A stretch of 45,348 bases of DNA, taken from IMG/VR virus record IMGVR_UViG_3300032304_001793, positions 1 through 45,348 of that record; one strand, written 5' to 3'. The notes beneath the pieces are model-generated. The model made no database searches, was not told the DNA's origin, and worked only from the letters and a program-made list of their open reading frames with translations. The stretch is from a virus. Positions 6,827 to 15,031 of the stretch are shown piece after piece (within the stretch, counting starts at the first letter, position 1; each line of letters opens with the position of its first letter). Made by a program: the position numbers and the translations under genes.

Positions 6827-7174
6827 ATGACGACGAAGAGCATTCACACGGCAGCACCATGGTCGATCGAGTGGGGCACGGCCCAAGGCGGAGACGGCCA
6901 CTGGGTCGTCGACTCCCAGGACCTCGGCCCGCTCTCGCGGGTCGCCATGGTCGCGTTTCACGACGACAAGAACGACGGAGAGACGAAGGCCAACGCCCGC
7001 CTGATCGCAGCGGCGCCGGAGCTTCTCGAAGCGCTCATCGCTTGCTGCGATCAACTCGATGGCTGGGTCATGGAGGGGTCGCTCGATCCGGTCGACGCGG
7101 CGGCCGTGCGGCTGGCGCGCGGTGCGATCAGCAAGGCGACGGGCGTCGAGAAGCAGAAGCGAATTCTTGGATAA
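6827..7174 (+). CDS. Conserved phage protein of unknown function (ANARLIAAAPELLEAL type)
   Basis: 115 residues. The segment ANARLIAAAPELLEALIACC is a widespread phage signature in proteins that follow a short beta-rich N-terminus (here APWSIEWGTAQGG, HWVVDSQD). Start 6827 is preferred because GGAGG is 8 bases upstream; the ATG at 6821 is only 2 bases from it. Molecular role unknown. Confidence 0.78.
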   Translation: MTTKSIHTAAPWSIEWGTAQGGDGHWVVDSQDLGPLSRVAMVAFHDDKNDGETKANARLIAAAPELLEALIACCDQLDGWVMEGSLDPVDAAAVRLARGAISKATGVEKQKRILG

Positions 7175-7187
7175 CTGGAGCAAACCG

Positions 7188-7628
7188 ATGAAGTACATCT
7201 ACCACGACGGCGGCCGCGAGGCTGCCGGATACTCGGGCAAGGCCTCGGACTGCGTGTGCCGGTCCATCGCCATCGCCTCGGGCATCGACTACCAGGAAAT
7301 CTACGATCGCCTCGCGGACGGCAACGCCACGCAGCGTGGGGCGTCTCGTGGCCGCACGGCACGCAACGGCATCATCACGCAACGCCAGTGGTTCAAGGAC
7401 TACATGGCGTGGCTCGGGTTCGAGTGGACGCCCACGATGAAGGTCGGCCGGGGCTGCACGGTCCACCTCCGGGCCGAGGAGCTTCCCCTCGGTCGACTCG
7501 TGGTGGCGGTGAGCAAGCACTACACGGCCGTCGTCGACGGCACGATCTACGACACGCATGACTGCTCCCGTGGTGGGACGCGGTGTGTGTACGGGTACTG
7601 GACCTGGAAGGGAGAGGCTCATGTCTAA
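7188..7628 (+). CDS. Putative cysteine-peptidase-fold phage protein
   Basis: 146 residues. DCVCRSIAIASGIDYQEIYD near the N-terminus, AVSKHYTAVVDGTIYDTHDC in the second half and a final WTWKGE form a Cys...His...Asp order (Cys in DCVCR, His in SKHYTA, Asp in YDTHD) seen in papain/C39-like folds. The family recurs in phages as a hypothetical protein; peptidase activity is inferred only. ACTGGAG provides the ribosome site. Confidence 0.7.
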   Translation: MKYIYHDGGREAAGYSGKASDCVCRSIAIASGIDYQEIYDRLADGNATQRGASRGRTARNGIITQRQWFKDYMAWLGFEWTPTMKVGRGCTVHLRAEELPLGRLVVAVSKHYTAVVDGTIYDTHDCSRGGTRCVYGYWTWKGEAHV

Positions 7629-8073
7629 AGCTGACTACGAAATCGTTCTCGCGTTTCGCGACATCGTGTTCCTCGTCGACCTGGACCGAGGCGGGCGGAG
7701 CGTCACGAACGACGCCGAGACTGTCTGGGCCGAGGTCCAGGCGAAGTACCCCGGCCGCCGGCTCGTGTACCGCGATTCGATGGGGCGGTGGGACGAGATT
7801 GCACTCGACGACCTGTCCTGCATGTCGATTGTTTTCAAGACGTACCACGGCGACCGCCCGGTGATCGAGGTCTGCGAGTGCTGCGAGCGAGTGTTCAGGA
7901 AGTGGGACCGCTGCACGAACGGCCGGTGCCCGAAGTGCCACGACAGGCATTGCACGAGCGGCGGCGAGACGTGCCCAGGTCACGGCCGGCGTTGGCCGGA
8001 GGGCGTCGTCGGGAACGTCGAGCACGAGAGGAAGATCGAGGGTCTCAGGAAGAAATATGGGGTGACGGCATGA
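7621..8073 (+). CDS. Unknown protein with Cys-rich zinc-binding-like segment
   Basis: 150 residues. The C-terminal third has at least eight Cys plus His (CECCERVF, CTNGRCPKCHDRHC, GETCPGH), a pattern for one or two zinc ribbons. The N-terminal part (FLVDLDRGGRSVTNDAE, RLVYRDSMGRWDEI) is beta-rich. It overlaps both neighbours. Role unknown; nucleic-acid binding is plausible. Confidence 0.72.
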   Translation: MSKADYEIVLAFRDIVFLVDLDRGGRSVTNDAETVWAEVQAKYPGRRLVYRDSMGRWDEIALDDLSCMSIVFKTYHGDRPVIEVCECCERVFRKWDRCTNGRCPKCHDRHCTSGGETCPGHGRRWPEGVVGNVEHERKIEGLRKKYGVTA

Positions 8074-8489
8074 TCTACGCGAAGCACAAACGATTCGTTC
8101 TCTACGGCGGCTATCTCGGGAACAGCAAGCTCACGTTCCGATACGATCCTCACGACGACAATTCCAGCGTCGAGAAGAAGATCGGGCAACGGTGGGTGCC
8201 TGTGTTCCCTCGCAAGTATCGCTTCTGCGAGGACCTCGCCGGTGAGGCTCGCATTTACGAGGCGAGGGCAAGGCGAATTCCGGAGGACCTGTTCCGGTGT
8301 GAGTGGCGGATGATCAGCGATCGGCTCGACGCTCCAGTCAAGGGCTCCGGCGCCGTCCACTACAAGCCGACGAGGTGTGGGTATTTCTGCGGAACTGACA
8401 AGCACGTCACCTCCAACGAGCGGACGACGGACGTCCGCAAGGTGACGTGCGATGGATGCAAGAAAGCCATACGGGAGGCTGTGAAATGA
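8070..8489 (+). CDS. Unknown protein with C-terminal Cys motif
   Basis: 139 residues. Near the C-terminus, CGYFCGTDKH ... VTCDGCKKAI gives a C-x3-C...C-x2-C set that could bind zinc. ATGA overlaps at both ends place it in the operon started at 6757. No family recognised. Confidence 0.7.
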   Translation: MIYAKHKRFVLYGGYLGNSKLTFRYDPHDDNSSVEKKIGQRWVPVFPRKYRFCEDLAGEARIYEARARRIPEDLFRCEWRMISDRLDAPVKGSGAVHYKPTRCGYFCGTDKHVTSNERTTDVRKVTCDGCKKAIREAVK

Positions 8490-8764
8490 AGAAGATCGGC
8501 TGGATAACCTGGGGCCTGCCCCAACCGCAGAAGGTCGAGATTGTCGGTCCTCTGCGGCCCGGCAACACGATCGTGAAGTTCAAGGGCGTGTCGCCGTCCG
8601 TTCCGGACGAACACATCCACGAGACGGAAGCGGCCGCGTGGTCGAGACTCATCAGAGACGCAGAGAGAAACTTGGAGCACGCAGTCGCGAGGCTGGAGTG
8701 GCTCCGCCAGGAGCGAGAAAACTGTTTGACCAATACACCGACAGGGGAGACAATGAACCCATGA
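8486..8764 (+). CDS. Unknown 92-residue protein
   Basis: N-terminal tryptophan-containing beta part (GWITWGLPQPQKVEI) and a C-terminal helix rich in Arg and Glu (RLIRDAERNLEHAVARLEWL). Overlaps the previous and following genes by 4 bases. Confidence 0.65.
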   Translation: MKKIGWITWGLPQPQKVEIVGPLRPGNTIVKFKGVSPSVPDEHIHETEAAAWSRLIRDAERNLEHAVARLEWLRQERENCLTNTPTGETMNP

Positions 8765-9030
8765 TGAAGAAACCCAAATACGTTCTGGAGCCGAGCAGCG
8801 AGCGACGCGTCGCGGCCCGCGAGGCCGCCCGTATCCTCGACTGTTCGATGGGTCACCTGCGAGCACTGGCCCGCAAAGAAGTCCTCAAGTCATGGAAGAT
8901 CGGGCCGAGCACGGTGCTGTACAGCCTCGACGAGATCGTGGCCTACGGCACCGAAAAGGCCAAGGGCCGTCGGGCCGGCAAGGTTCGCGGCGCTCGGCCC
9001 CAGGGATTCTCGCCAGACGAATCGCCCTGA
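8761..9030 (+). CDS. Excisionase/MerR-type helix-turn-helix protein
   Basis: 89 residues with a single HTH_17-like domain: VAAREAARILDCSMGHLRALARKEVLKSW (outline: AAREAARILDCS first helix, MGHLRALAR recognition helix) and the wing KIGPSTVLYSLDEIVAYG. The C-terminus is basic (KAKGRRAGKVRGARP). GGGGAG precedes the ATG. Last gene of its operon, its stop lies inside a terminator. Candidate repressor or activator for the promoter array that begins 47 bases downstream. Confidence 0.75.
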   Translation: MMKKPKYVLEPSSERRVAAREAARILDCSMGHLRALARKEVLKSWKIGPSTVLYSLDEIVAYGTEKAKGRRAGKVRGARPQGFSPDESP

Positions 9031-9044
9031 TTTTCAGGGCTTTT
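9024..9044 (+). terminator. Rho-independent terminator at the stop codon
   Basis: GCCCTGA (9024-9030) and TCAGGGC (9034-9040) form a 7-bp stem with a TTT loop, followed by TTTT. It overlaps the TGA of the preceding gene. Confidence 0.78.
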
Positions 9045-9076
9045 CGAGTCTTGTGTCATAGAGACTTGCCGCACAC

Positions 9077-9105
9077 TTGCAATGCACCGAGATCGGTGCT
9101 ATACT
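9077..9105 (+). promoter_or_regulatory. Array promoter with full palindromic operator
   Basis: TTGCAA (9077-9082), spacer TGCACCGAGATCGGTGC (17), TATACT (9100-9105). The spacer palindrome GCACCGA/TCGGTGC is the most symmetric copy. Drives the AAA+ ATPase gene. Confidence 0.88.
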
Positions 9106-9151
9106 CTTGGGGTCGGTTGGAAAAGCAACTCTCACCAAAGGACACGAACCC

Positions 9152-10237
9152 ATGAGCAATGTCGCCGCCATCCCCGCCTGGAAGAGCTACCGCGTCGGGG
9201 CCGAGATCAACGGATGGAAGATCGTCGAGGTCGTCCGCAAGACGACGGTCAAGGGTTACCGGACCCGCATCTTCACTCTCGAATGTCTGGATACGGGCCG
9301 TCAGGTCCGCAAGTCGAGCAGGGGCATCACGCTCTTCGCCGAGGGGCAGCCGATCGACTTCGTCGAGCCGGCCGTCGCCGAAGTGGCTGCGGTCGTCGAG
9401 GTGAAGCCGGAGCCGGTTGCCGCCGTCTCGGGCAAGGTCCGCCACGCGAACTACGAGGCCCTGCTTCGGGCCGTCCGGGCGAAGGTGGCGGTGTGGCTCT
9501 ACGGCCCCCCCGGCACCGGCAAGACCACGGCAGCGGCCAACGTCGCCGAGGACCTGGGGCTCGACTTCTACCCCGTCCCCTGCGGCCCGCAGACGAGCGA
9601 GGCGAAGCTGCTCGGCTACACCGACGCGGTGAGCAAGGTCGTCCTGACGCAGCTTCGCAAGGCCTACGAGTTCGGCGGCGTCGCCCTCCTCGACGAGATC
9701 GACGCAGCGAGCCCGGCGACGCTCGTGACGATCAACAGCCTCCTGGGCAACGATCAGGTGGGGTTCCCAGACGGCACTATCCGGCGGCACCCCAACTTCA
9801 TCCCGATCTGCGGCGCGAACACCGTTGGACAGGGCGGCAACCGGCTGCTCGTCGGCCGGAATCAACTCGACGGTGCTACGCTCGATCGGTTCTGCATCCT
9901 GTCCTGGGAGACCGATCCTGCCATCGCAGCGGCGGCTGCGGGCCTGCCGGCCTGGGCCCTCGACGGCTTGCCGAAGCCGAAGACGGTTCGGTTTGAAACC
10001 GACGTGACGGCCGAGCAGGTCTCTGAGCGGTGCATCGCATTCGCCCAGTTCACGGTCAAGGTCTTCAACGTCCTGGCGTCGTTTAACGGCTCGATCCGCG
10101 CCTACGTCGGCAACCGGGCATTCATCAACGGGACCGCCCTGATCCGCCAGGGGTTCTCGGTGGCCGACGCCGTGGATGCCACGGTCTGGAAGGGCCTCGA
10201 CGGCGACACGCGGGCGAAAATCGAAGCCTGCTTGTAA
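9152..10237 (+). CDS. MoxR/CbbQ-like AAA+ ATPase
   Basis: 361 residues. Walker A GPPGTGKTT at 118-126, Walker B ALLDEID at 178-184, and an AAA+ sensor-1-like region (FIPICGANT) follow an N-terminal beta domain (1-95). The arrangement matches MoxR/CbbQ-type ATPases, which act as chaperone-like remodelers, usually with a von Willebrand-A partner. The next gene could encode a partner, but no MIDAS motif is visible. The start follows AAAGGA in a long leader behind a full array promoter. A role in virion or enzyme maturation is inference. Confidence 0.88.
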   Translation: MSNVAAIPAWKSYRVGAEINGWKIVEVVRKTTVKGYRTRIFTLECLDTGRQVRKSSRGITLFAEGQPIDFVEPAVAEVAAVVEVKPEPVAAVSGKVRHANYEALLRAVRAKVAVWLYGPPGTGKTTAAANVAEDLGLDFYPVPCGPQTSEAKLLGYTDAVSKVVLTQLRKAYEFGGVALLDEIDAASPATLVTINSLLGNDQVGFPDGTIRRHPNFIPICGANTVGQGGNRLLVGRNQLDGATLDRFCILSWETDPAIAAAAAGLPAWALDGLPKPKTVRFETDVTAEQVSERCIAFAQFTVKVFNVLASFNGSIRAYVGNRAFINGTALIRQGFSVADAVDATVWKGLDGDTRAKIEACL

Positions 10238-10260
10238 TGCACCGAGGTCGTAGGTATAAT
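10232..10260 (+). promoter_or_regulatory. Array promoter TTGTAA-17-TATAAT
   Basis: TTGTAA (10232-10237) contains the TAA stop of the ATPase gene. TATAAT (10255-10260) is a consensus -10. The left operator half GCACCG is intact, the right is degenerate (CGTAGG). Confidence 0.82.
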
Positions 10261-10288
10261 GAAGCACCCCCAGGGAGACATCGACAAA

Positions 10289-11089
10289 ATGGCACACACT
10301 GAGCAATCCTTCGAGACGTTCGAGGCCTTCATCGAGGCCGCCTGCAAGCCGACGTCGGACCGCGAGCACTCAGGGCGGCCCGCCGGCCGCAGGGAGTGGT
10401 ACGGCACAGAGACCTTCGAGGAGGCTGTGTCCCTCGCTAAGACAGGCTGGAGAGAGGGCGCTGAGAAAGCCTCCGCCCTGCGTGCGTCGATTGCCGGCGC
10501 CGTCAATGATCTCATCGCGGCGAGGACCACGGCCTACTCCTACGACGTGTCCGGTCAGTGGGTCGACGTCGGCCTGCACCTCTCGGGAGAGCCTGAGTGT
10601 TTCGGGGTCGAAGACTCGGGCGAAGGCCCCCGGCCAGTGGTCAAGCTGCTCTTCAACGCCGCCGCCAGCGGCTCTGTCGACGCCGGGTCCCTGATCGCCC
10701 GGGGCGTGGCTGCCGTAGCTGCGATCGACATCCTGGAGTCGACAGGACGCCGTGTTGAGGTCTGGCTCGTCAAGGGCGGGCAGCGGAAGCGAGGGGTTGG
10801 GACGCATGCCATACGCGTGCTCCTGAAGAAGGCAGACCAGCCGGTCGACGTCGACCGGATAGCCTTCGCCCTGGCGTGCCCCGCCTGCCTGCGGCGGCTC
10901 CTGTTCTCCGTTCAGCACAACGCCGGATTCGCAGCCGTGAGGACGCTCCCCCACACCGTCCCCACCGACGGCGAGTCGATCCTGGTGCCTCACCTCCGCC
11001 GCGAGTCGGGGGTCAGCCGGGCAGACCTCCTGGCCCATGTATCCGAGATTTGCCGACAGGCGGGGGTCGCGATCGAGGCCCCCTTGTAA
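10289..11089 (+). CDS. Unknown 266-residue protein, possible partner of the AAA+ ATPase
   Basis: Start at 10289 behind GGGAG. The N-terminal part has ETFEEAVSLAKTGWREGAEKA, reminiscent of phage DUF7192-type proteins. The centre contains PVVKLLFNAAASGSVDAGSLIARG and VAAIDILESTGRRVEVWLVK, and a late segment has ALACPACLRRLLFSVQ. The 10-100 and 140-200 blocks look like an alpha/beta fold. Adjacent promoter-linked placement after the MoxR-like ATPase is the only functional clue. Confidence 0.72.
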   Translation: MAHTEQSFETFEAFIEAACKPTSDREHSGRPAGRREWYGTETFEEAVSLAKTGWREGAEKASALRASIAGAVNDLIAARTTAYSYDVSGQWVDVGLHLSGEPECFGVEDSGEGPRPVVKLLFNAAASGSVDAGSLIARGVAAVAAIDILESTGRRVEVWLVKGGQRKRGVGTHAIRVLLKKADQPVDVDRIAFALACPACLRRLLFSVQHNAGFAAVRTLPHTVPTDGESILVPHLRRESGVSRADLLAHVSEICRQAGVAIEAPL

Positions 11090-11112
11090 TGCACCGAGAC
11101 CGGTGGTATGAT
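11084..11112 (+). promoter_or_regulatory. Array promoter TTGTAA-17-TATGAT
   Basis: TTGTAA (11084-11089, containing a TAA stop), spacer with GCACCG and CCGGTGG, TATGAT (11107-11112). Confidence 0.82.
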
Positions 11113-11137
11113 GCTGGGGTCACGAGGAGAAATCGAC

Positions 11138-11650
11138 ATGCCCTACAAATTCCTTCGAGTCACGAGCAACGACGGCCGGTGCGAGAAGTGCGGCACGGCC
11201 TGCCCGAAGCGTCGGGTCGAGGTGCTGCCCGTCGACGCCGACGGCAACGCCTGCGGGCCCGTCCAGCTTTGGGGCGTGAACTGCGCCGCCTTCGCCCGCT
11301 ACGGCAGCAAGTCGCAGCGGCACCAGTCGAGCGTCGTGGCCGAGGCCAACGAGACTGAGCGGCAGCGGGTCGCCTGGGAGCACCAGAAGCTCTCGCGGGT
11401 TGCCGCCGTCAGCCGGAGCTACGACTTCGGAGTCGTCGTCGTGTGCGGCTCAGGCGAGGGCAACGACAGCCTGGGGAACGTCGCGAACAGGCTCTACCAT
11501 CGGACCGGCCGGAGCCTCGTCGGCAGCTACTTTGCTCGTGGCCCCTACGGCGAGGTTGTGCGGGTCGACGGCAGCGACGCGGCCGACGTGCAGTTCTTCG
11601 TGGATCGTGGGTATGTTCAGTTCACCAACCCCGTGGAGGCTGCGATATGA
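11138..11650 (+). CDS. Unknown protein with N-terminal zinc-knuckle-like Cys
   Basis: 170 residues. CEKCGTACPKRR and a later CGP/NCAA give a possible four-Cys zinc site in residues 15-55; the ARYGSKSQRHQSS linker is polar, and the C-terminal part (VVVVCGSGEGNDSLGNVAN, SLVGSYFARGPYGEVVRV) is beta-rich. GAGGAG ribosome site. No family recognised. Confidence 0.7.
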   Translation: MPYKFLRVTSNDGRCEKCGTACPKRRVEVLPVDADGNACGPVQLWGVNCAAFARYGSKSQRHQSSVVAEANETERQRVAWEHQKLSRVAAVSRSYDFGVVVVCGSGEGNDSLGNVANRLYHRTGRSLVGSYFARGPYGEVVRVDGSDAADVQFFVDRGYVQFTNPVEAAI

Positions 11651-11868
11651 ACAAGCCACAAAGGCTGTACGAGGTCACCACACCGGCTGGCAAAGTGCTG
11701 CCGCTCCGGCGAGGCCTCCAGTTCCGCCACAAGCGAATCATCGACGCCCAGTGCGTCGTCACCCGGGTGTGTCGCGGCATGGTTTACTACAAGGTCCTCC
11801 CCAATAGCTCCAGCGACTGCTTCCCCGTCGACCAGTTCGACCGATGGGCCGAAATCGTCGGGGAATAG
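11647..11868 (+). CDS. Unknown 73-residue protein
   Basis: Starts with an ATGA overlap. Basic N-terminal half (GKVLPLRRGLQFRHKRIID) and a C-terminal DQFDRWAEIVGE. Second gene of the unit driven from 11084. Confidence 0.62.
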   Translation: MNKPQRLYEVTTPAGKVLPLRRGLQFRHKRIIDAQCVVTRVCRGMVYYKVLPNSSSDCFPVDQFDRWAEIVGE

Positions 11869-11874
11869 CCCCCC

Positions 11875-11902
11875 TTGCAATGCACCGACGTCGTGCTATA
11901 CT
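11875..11902 (+). promoter_or_regulatory. Array promoter, 16-nt spacer
   Basis: TTGCAA (11875-11880), spacer TGCACCGACGTCGTGC (16), TATACT (11897-11902). One base of the right operator half is deleted relative to other copies. Confidence 0.82.
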
Positions 11903-11925
11903 TGAGACACCCCAGGAGAAATACC

Positions 11926-12876
11926 ATGACCGACCTCAGCATCCTCTCGCCCTCCGAAGTCGACACGATCTACCTCAAGCGGCTTGCCTCCTACGACCGT
12001 GCTGCGAACGCCCTCGGCTATGCGACCGACCGCGTCCTCCGCGAGGCGGGCGACGTCGTCAGAGTTCAATACTCAAGCCGAAGCTGGGGCAGTCACATCG
12101 TCCGCAAGGGCACGACCCTGCCGAGCTACCCGGTCTACGCCGACGTCCAGCCGCATCTCCTGACGGTCCAGGAGTGCGTCGACGGCCGTCTGGCAACGGC
12201 CGACAGCCTGGACGCCCTAGCGAGGGCCAGTGTCGTCTGCCAGGAGGCCCGGGAGGCCTGCCGTGAGGTCGAGGTCGAGTACGATCGCCGGCCCTGGAGT
12301 CGCTACTGGCTCGTCACGTCGAGCGACGGGCACATCCACCGCTCGTGCCGCTGCTCGACCTGCAATAAGGGCCTCCGCCGCACGGGGTTCGCTCTGACGC
12401 CGTTCCTGAGCGGCAAGTCTGACGCCGATGCCGTTGCCGACCTGGGCCCGGCGCTGTGCTCGGTCTGCTTCACGGACGCCCCTGTCGAGTCGAAGGAACA
12501 GGCCCGCATCCCGGCCTGGCTCGCCCTGGCCCTCGCCGAGGAGGGCGTCGAGGCCTTCCAGAAGGCTCGCCAGGAGGCATCGGCGAAGCGGGCCTCGCGA
12601 TGCCCTGGCTCGGGCCAGCGGGCTCTCCCTGGCCGCAACGGCCTGTGGCACCGTTGCCCGGCCTGCGGCGACTCCCTGTCTGCCACCCCGACCGGCAAGG
12701 TCCGCCCCCACAAGCCGGCACATTTCTACATCGAGAACAACGACTACAAGGCCTGGAACGGCTCTGCCTGGGGCCCCCGCACGAAGGCCGCGATCTACGG
12801 GTCTTTCGACGAGGCCGAGGCGGTGGCGGCCAAGCTGTCCGAGGCCGGGAGCCCCTGCAAAACACGGCGGAAATGA
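11926..12876 (+). CDS. Unknown phage protein with zinc-finger-like region
   Basis: 316 residues. The central SSDGHIHRSCRCSTCNKG followed by ALCSVCFTDAP looks like a Cys/His zinc-binding module found in hypothetical proteins of actinobacterial phages. A second Cys group, CPGSGQRALPG...HRCPACGDSLS, lies near residue 230-250, then a short AP2-like or WGR-like beta tail (FYIENNDYKAWNGSAWG). Two zinc modules suggest nucleic-acid binding. Private array promoter and GGAGA site. Confidence 0.75.
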   Translation: MTDLSILSPSEVDTIYLKRLASYDRAANALGYATDRVLREAGDVVRVQYSSRSWGSHIVRKGTTLPSYPVYADVQPHLLTVQECVDGRLATADSLDALARASVVCQEAREACREVEVEYDRRPWSRYWLVTSSDGHIHRSCRCSTCNKGLRRTGFALTPFLSGKSDADAVADLGPALCSVCFTDAPVESKEQARIPAWLALALAEEGVEAFQKARQEASAKRASRCPGSGQRALPGRNGLWHRCPACGDSLSATPTGKVRPHKPAHFYIENNDYKAWNGSAWGPRTKAAIYGSFDEAEAVAAKLSEAGSPCKTRRK

Positions 12877-12881
12877 GGCCC

Positions 12882-12910
12882 TTGCAATGCACCGAGGACG
12901 GTGCTATACT
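12882..12910 (+). promoter_or_regulatory. Array promoter TTGCAA-17-TATACT
   Basis: TTGCAA (12882-12887), spacer with GCACCG-AGGA-CGGTGC, TATACT (12905-12910), followed by the conserved TTGGGGCAGAC leader. Confidence 0.88.
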
Positions 12911-12952
12911 TGGGGCAGACGGGACGAGACACCACTCACCAGGAGACGAGAC

Positions 12953-13645
12953 ATGAACATCCACTTCGACATCAACGCGACCAGCCAGACCGAGTGGTAC
13001 GACGTCCGGTGTGACGAACTGCCCGGCCAGGAACTCGGCTACATCTACCTCTGCGCCGGTTACGGCGGCAGCTACTGCTACACCATCAAAACGCAGTCGG
13101 ACTACAAGCGGCATCGAGGCGCCCTTCGCAGCCGCCTGTTCAAGACCCTCGACGAGGCCAAGCAGGCCGCGACAGCCACCGTCGCCCGCCGGCTGAAGCA
13201 GGGGCGGGACGCGGAGCCCGTCAAGCACGGCTGCGGCCACTACTACAAGTGTGGCCCGAGGTGGTACTACGTCTACGTCGGGAGCAATGGCGAGGCCCTC
13301 TGCTACCCGCAGCCGGCGGCCTCGAAGAAGGACGCCCTGGCGAAGCTCCAGGCCGTCCCGCTCTGGGTCCAGCACCCCGTGGACATCGTCGACGGCGTCG
13401 TCCGCTGGAAGTCCAACGGCAGCGTCCCGCCCGCCGACTGCCGAGAGAAGCTCCTGGCCGAGGGAGTCCGATTCGACGAGGCCAAGTCTGCGGCCGCCGA
13501 CAAGGCAGACTTGGAGGCCCTGGTCGCCGAGTACCGCAGCCGTCCCCGGGACGACAGCCCGGAGGCCCAGTTCGAGCGACTTGCCGCGTTTGGGCCTGGG
13601 CAGGTCATCGTCGACGTTCTCAGCGGCCACCGGTACGAGACTTGA
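12953..13645 (+). CDS. Unknown 230-residue protein
   Basis: N-terminal part is Tyr/Cys-rich beta sequence (LGYIYLCAGYGGSYCYTIK), with SRLFKTLDEAKQAATATVARR as a helix, then a repeat-like second unit (GPRWYYVYVGSNGEALCYPQ, KKDALAKLQAV). Both halves have a strand-strand-strand-helix layout, suggesting duplicated AP2/integrase-arm-like or dsRBD-like units. Function unknown. CAGGAGAC leader. Confidence 0.7.
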   Translation: MNIHFDINATSQTEWYDVRCDELPGQELGYIYLCAGYGGSYCYTIKTQSDYKRHRGALRSRLFKTLDEAKQAATATVARRLKQGRDAEPVKHGCGHYYKCGPRWYYVYVGSNGEALCYPQPAASKKDALAKLQAVPLWVQHPVDIVDGVVRWKSNGSVPPADCREKLLAEGVRFDEAKSAAADKADLEALVAEYRSRPRDDSPEAQFERLAAFGPGQVIVDVLSGHRYET

Positions 13646-13654
13646 GGAGCCCCC

Positions 13655-13683
13655 TTGCAAACCACCGACATCGGTGCTATACT
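13655..13683 (+). promoter_or_regulatory. Array promoter TTGCAA-17-TATACT
   Basis: TTGCAA (13655-13660), spacer ACCACCGACATCGGTGC, TATACT (13678-13683). The leader up to AACCAGGAGACGACC is nearly identical to the copies at 12882 and 17481. Confidence 0.88.
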
Positions 13684-13726
13684 TGGGGCAGACGGGACGA
13701 GACACCACTAACCAGGAGACGACCCA

Positions 13727-14440
13727 GTGAGCACTTTCATCCGACAAGCGTTCGAGACCTACAAGCGACTCTTCGAGGCCCGTCAGGCCGCCGTTGCCGC
13801 CGGCCAGTACATCCTCCAGGGACCGTCCCTTGTCGGCTACCTGGGCGACGGCGTCACTGAGGCTGTGCCGACGTGCAGGGACCTCCAGAAACGGTACTTC
13901 GAGGCCCAGGCCTCGCTTCTCGAAGGCCTCGATGCCGTGATCAAGTCGAAGACCGGATTCGCCGGCTCATTCGCTGCCCTGGTCGACGCCCAGCGGCTGC
14001 ACGGGTACGTTCCAACGATCCGCCCCGATGGCGACGACGACCTTGCCGTTCTGGCCGATGCCTACGACTTCGCCGTCGAGAGACAGGCCCTGTCGAGCAA
14101 GTGCTACCGGGGCGTCCAGGCCCAGGCTGCCAAGCACCGCACGGTCCACCTCCTCGACGACCTGGGGGTCTACAAGGCGACCCTGAAGCGGAACTTCGCC
14201 GACAACGACCGGGGCGCCGAGTTCGACCGCGACCGGGAACTGCTCGCCCGGCGGACGCAGCGGTACACGCTCGAAGAGGCCGAGGTGCTCCTCGGGTGGT
14301 GCGTTTCGTCGCACGACGAGTGCGTCGACTCGAACCCCGATGAGTTCAGCCCGATCGAGGTCTACACGTCCCGTCAAAAGCTCCGCCGGTGGGACGATGC
14401 CAGGGCCCGCCTGGATGCCTTGAAGGCGGCCACCGCCTGA
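13727..14440 (+). CDS. Unknown helical protein
   Basis: 237 residues from a GTG start behind AGGAGACGACCCA. Mostly helical, charged (FIRQAFETYKRLFEARQAAV, RNFADNDRGAEFDRDRELL, EEAEVLLGWCVSSHDEC). No recognised domain. Last gene before a GTCYGGATAC element. Confidence 0.72.
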   Translation: MSTFIRQAFETYKRLFEARQAAVAAGQYILQGPSLVGYLGDGVTEAVPTCRDLQKRYFEAQASLLEGLDAVIKSKTGFAGSFAALVDAQRLHGYVPTIRPDGDDDLAVLADAYDFAVERQALSSKCYRGVQAQAAKHRTVHLLDDLGVYKATLKRNFADNDRGAEFDRDRELLARRTQRYTLEEAEVLLGWCVSSHDECVDSNPDEFSPIEVYTSRQKLRRWDDARARLDALKAATA

Positions 14441-14453
14441 ATTGTCCGGATAC
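14441..14453 (+). repeat. GTCYGGATAC motif
   Basis: ATTGTCCGGATAC begins one base after the TGA of the previous gene. The downstream GTG start is 24 bases after the motif, with CAGGAGAC between. Confidence 0.7.
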
Positions 14454-14476
14454 ACCAACCCCCAGGAGACTTGACC

Positions 14477-14962
14477 GTGAACGCATCCCCAGTCACCACG
14501 TTCGCAAAGCTGGCCGAGTCCGCCGGCTGGCGGTTCGAGACAGCCTGGACCGACCGTGAGCCCAACCCTGAGGCCCTGGAGATCGCCGGCGCCCGCTACG
14601 CCACGCTCGTGTCTGCCGACGGGCTCGTGAAGGTGGGGCTCGTCGGTACACGGCTCTACTACCACGGCGGCAGGGTCTGGTGGGGCGACCCCTGCTTCGA
14701 CATCGAGGCCGACCGCGTCACGGTCGCTGGGATCGTCGTCGACCCGGGCCACCGTCGCCAGGGGCTCGGGACGGCCGCCGTGCGGTCGCTCGTGGACGTG
14801 GCCGACCAGGGCGGCTTCCGGCTGCTCCTGGAGGCCCAGCCGATCGGGAAGGGCATCAGCCGGCGGAAGCTGGTGCAGTGGTACAAGGGCCTGGGGTTCG
14901 AGCCCGCCTACCCCGGCGAGGGCGAGACGATCTTGTGTCATAGGCCGAAAGCGGCCTGTTGA
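14477..14962 (+). CDS. GNAT-family N-acetyltransferase
   Basis: 161 residues. Motif A of the Gcn5-related acetyltransferases is clear: GIVVDPGHRRQGLGTAAVRSL (given in part: VDPGHRRQGLGT, residues 93-104), the acetyl-CoA pyrophosphate loop. Motif B follows (LVQWYKGLGFEPAYPGE). The N-terminal half is variable, as usual for substrate specificity. GTG 14477 is chosen over TTG 14471 because AGGAG is then 8 bases away. Acetyl acceptor unknown. Its presence in a phage that also carries a deacetylase (2315) is notable. Confidence 0.87.
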   Translation: MNASPVTTFAKLAESAGWRFETAWTDREPNPEALEIAGARYATLVSADGLVKVGLVGTRLYYHGGRVWWGDPCFDIEADRVTVAGIVVDPGHRRQGLGTAAVRSLVDVADQGGFRLLLEAQPIGKGISRRKLVQWYKGLGFEPAYPGEGETILCHRPKAAC

Positions 14963-14987
14963 CAATGCACCGACCCCGGTGTATACT
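14959..14987 (+). promoter_or_regulatory. Array promoter TTGACA-17-TATACT
   Basis: TTGACA (14959-14964, overlapping the upstream stop), spacer ATGCACCGACCCCGGTG, TATACT (14982-14987). This copy has a consensus -35. Confidence 0.87.
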
Positions 14988-15031
14988 TGGGGGACGACGG
15001 ACGAAACACCGCTTATCAGGAGACCTGACAA

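Noticed and set aside
9056-10369. Long 437-residue minus-strand open frame over the AAA+ ATPase
   Set aside because: It is antisense to a clear Walker-motif gene, lacks a ribosome site, and has Arg/Asp/Gly composition typical of high-GC shadow frames.
12470-13747. 425-residue minus-strand open frame
   Set aside because: Covers two + genes and a conserved promoter; shadow frame.
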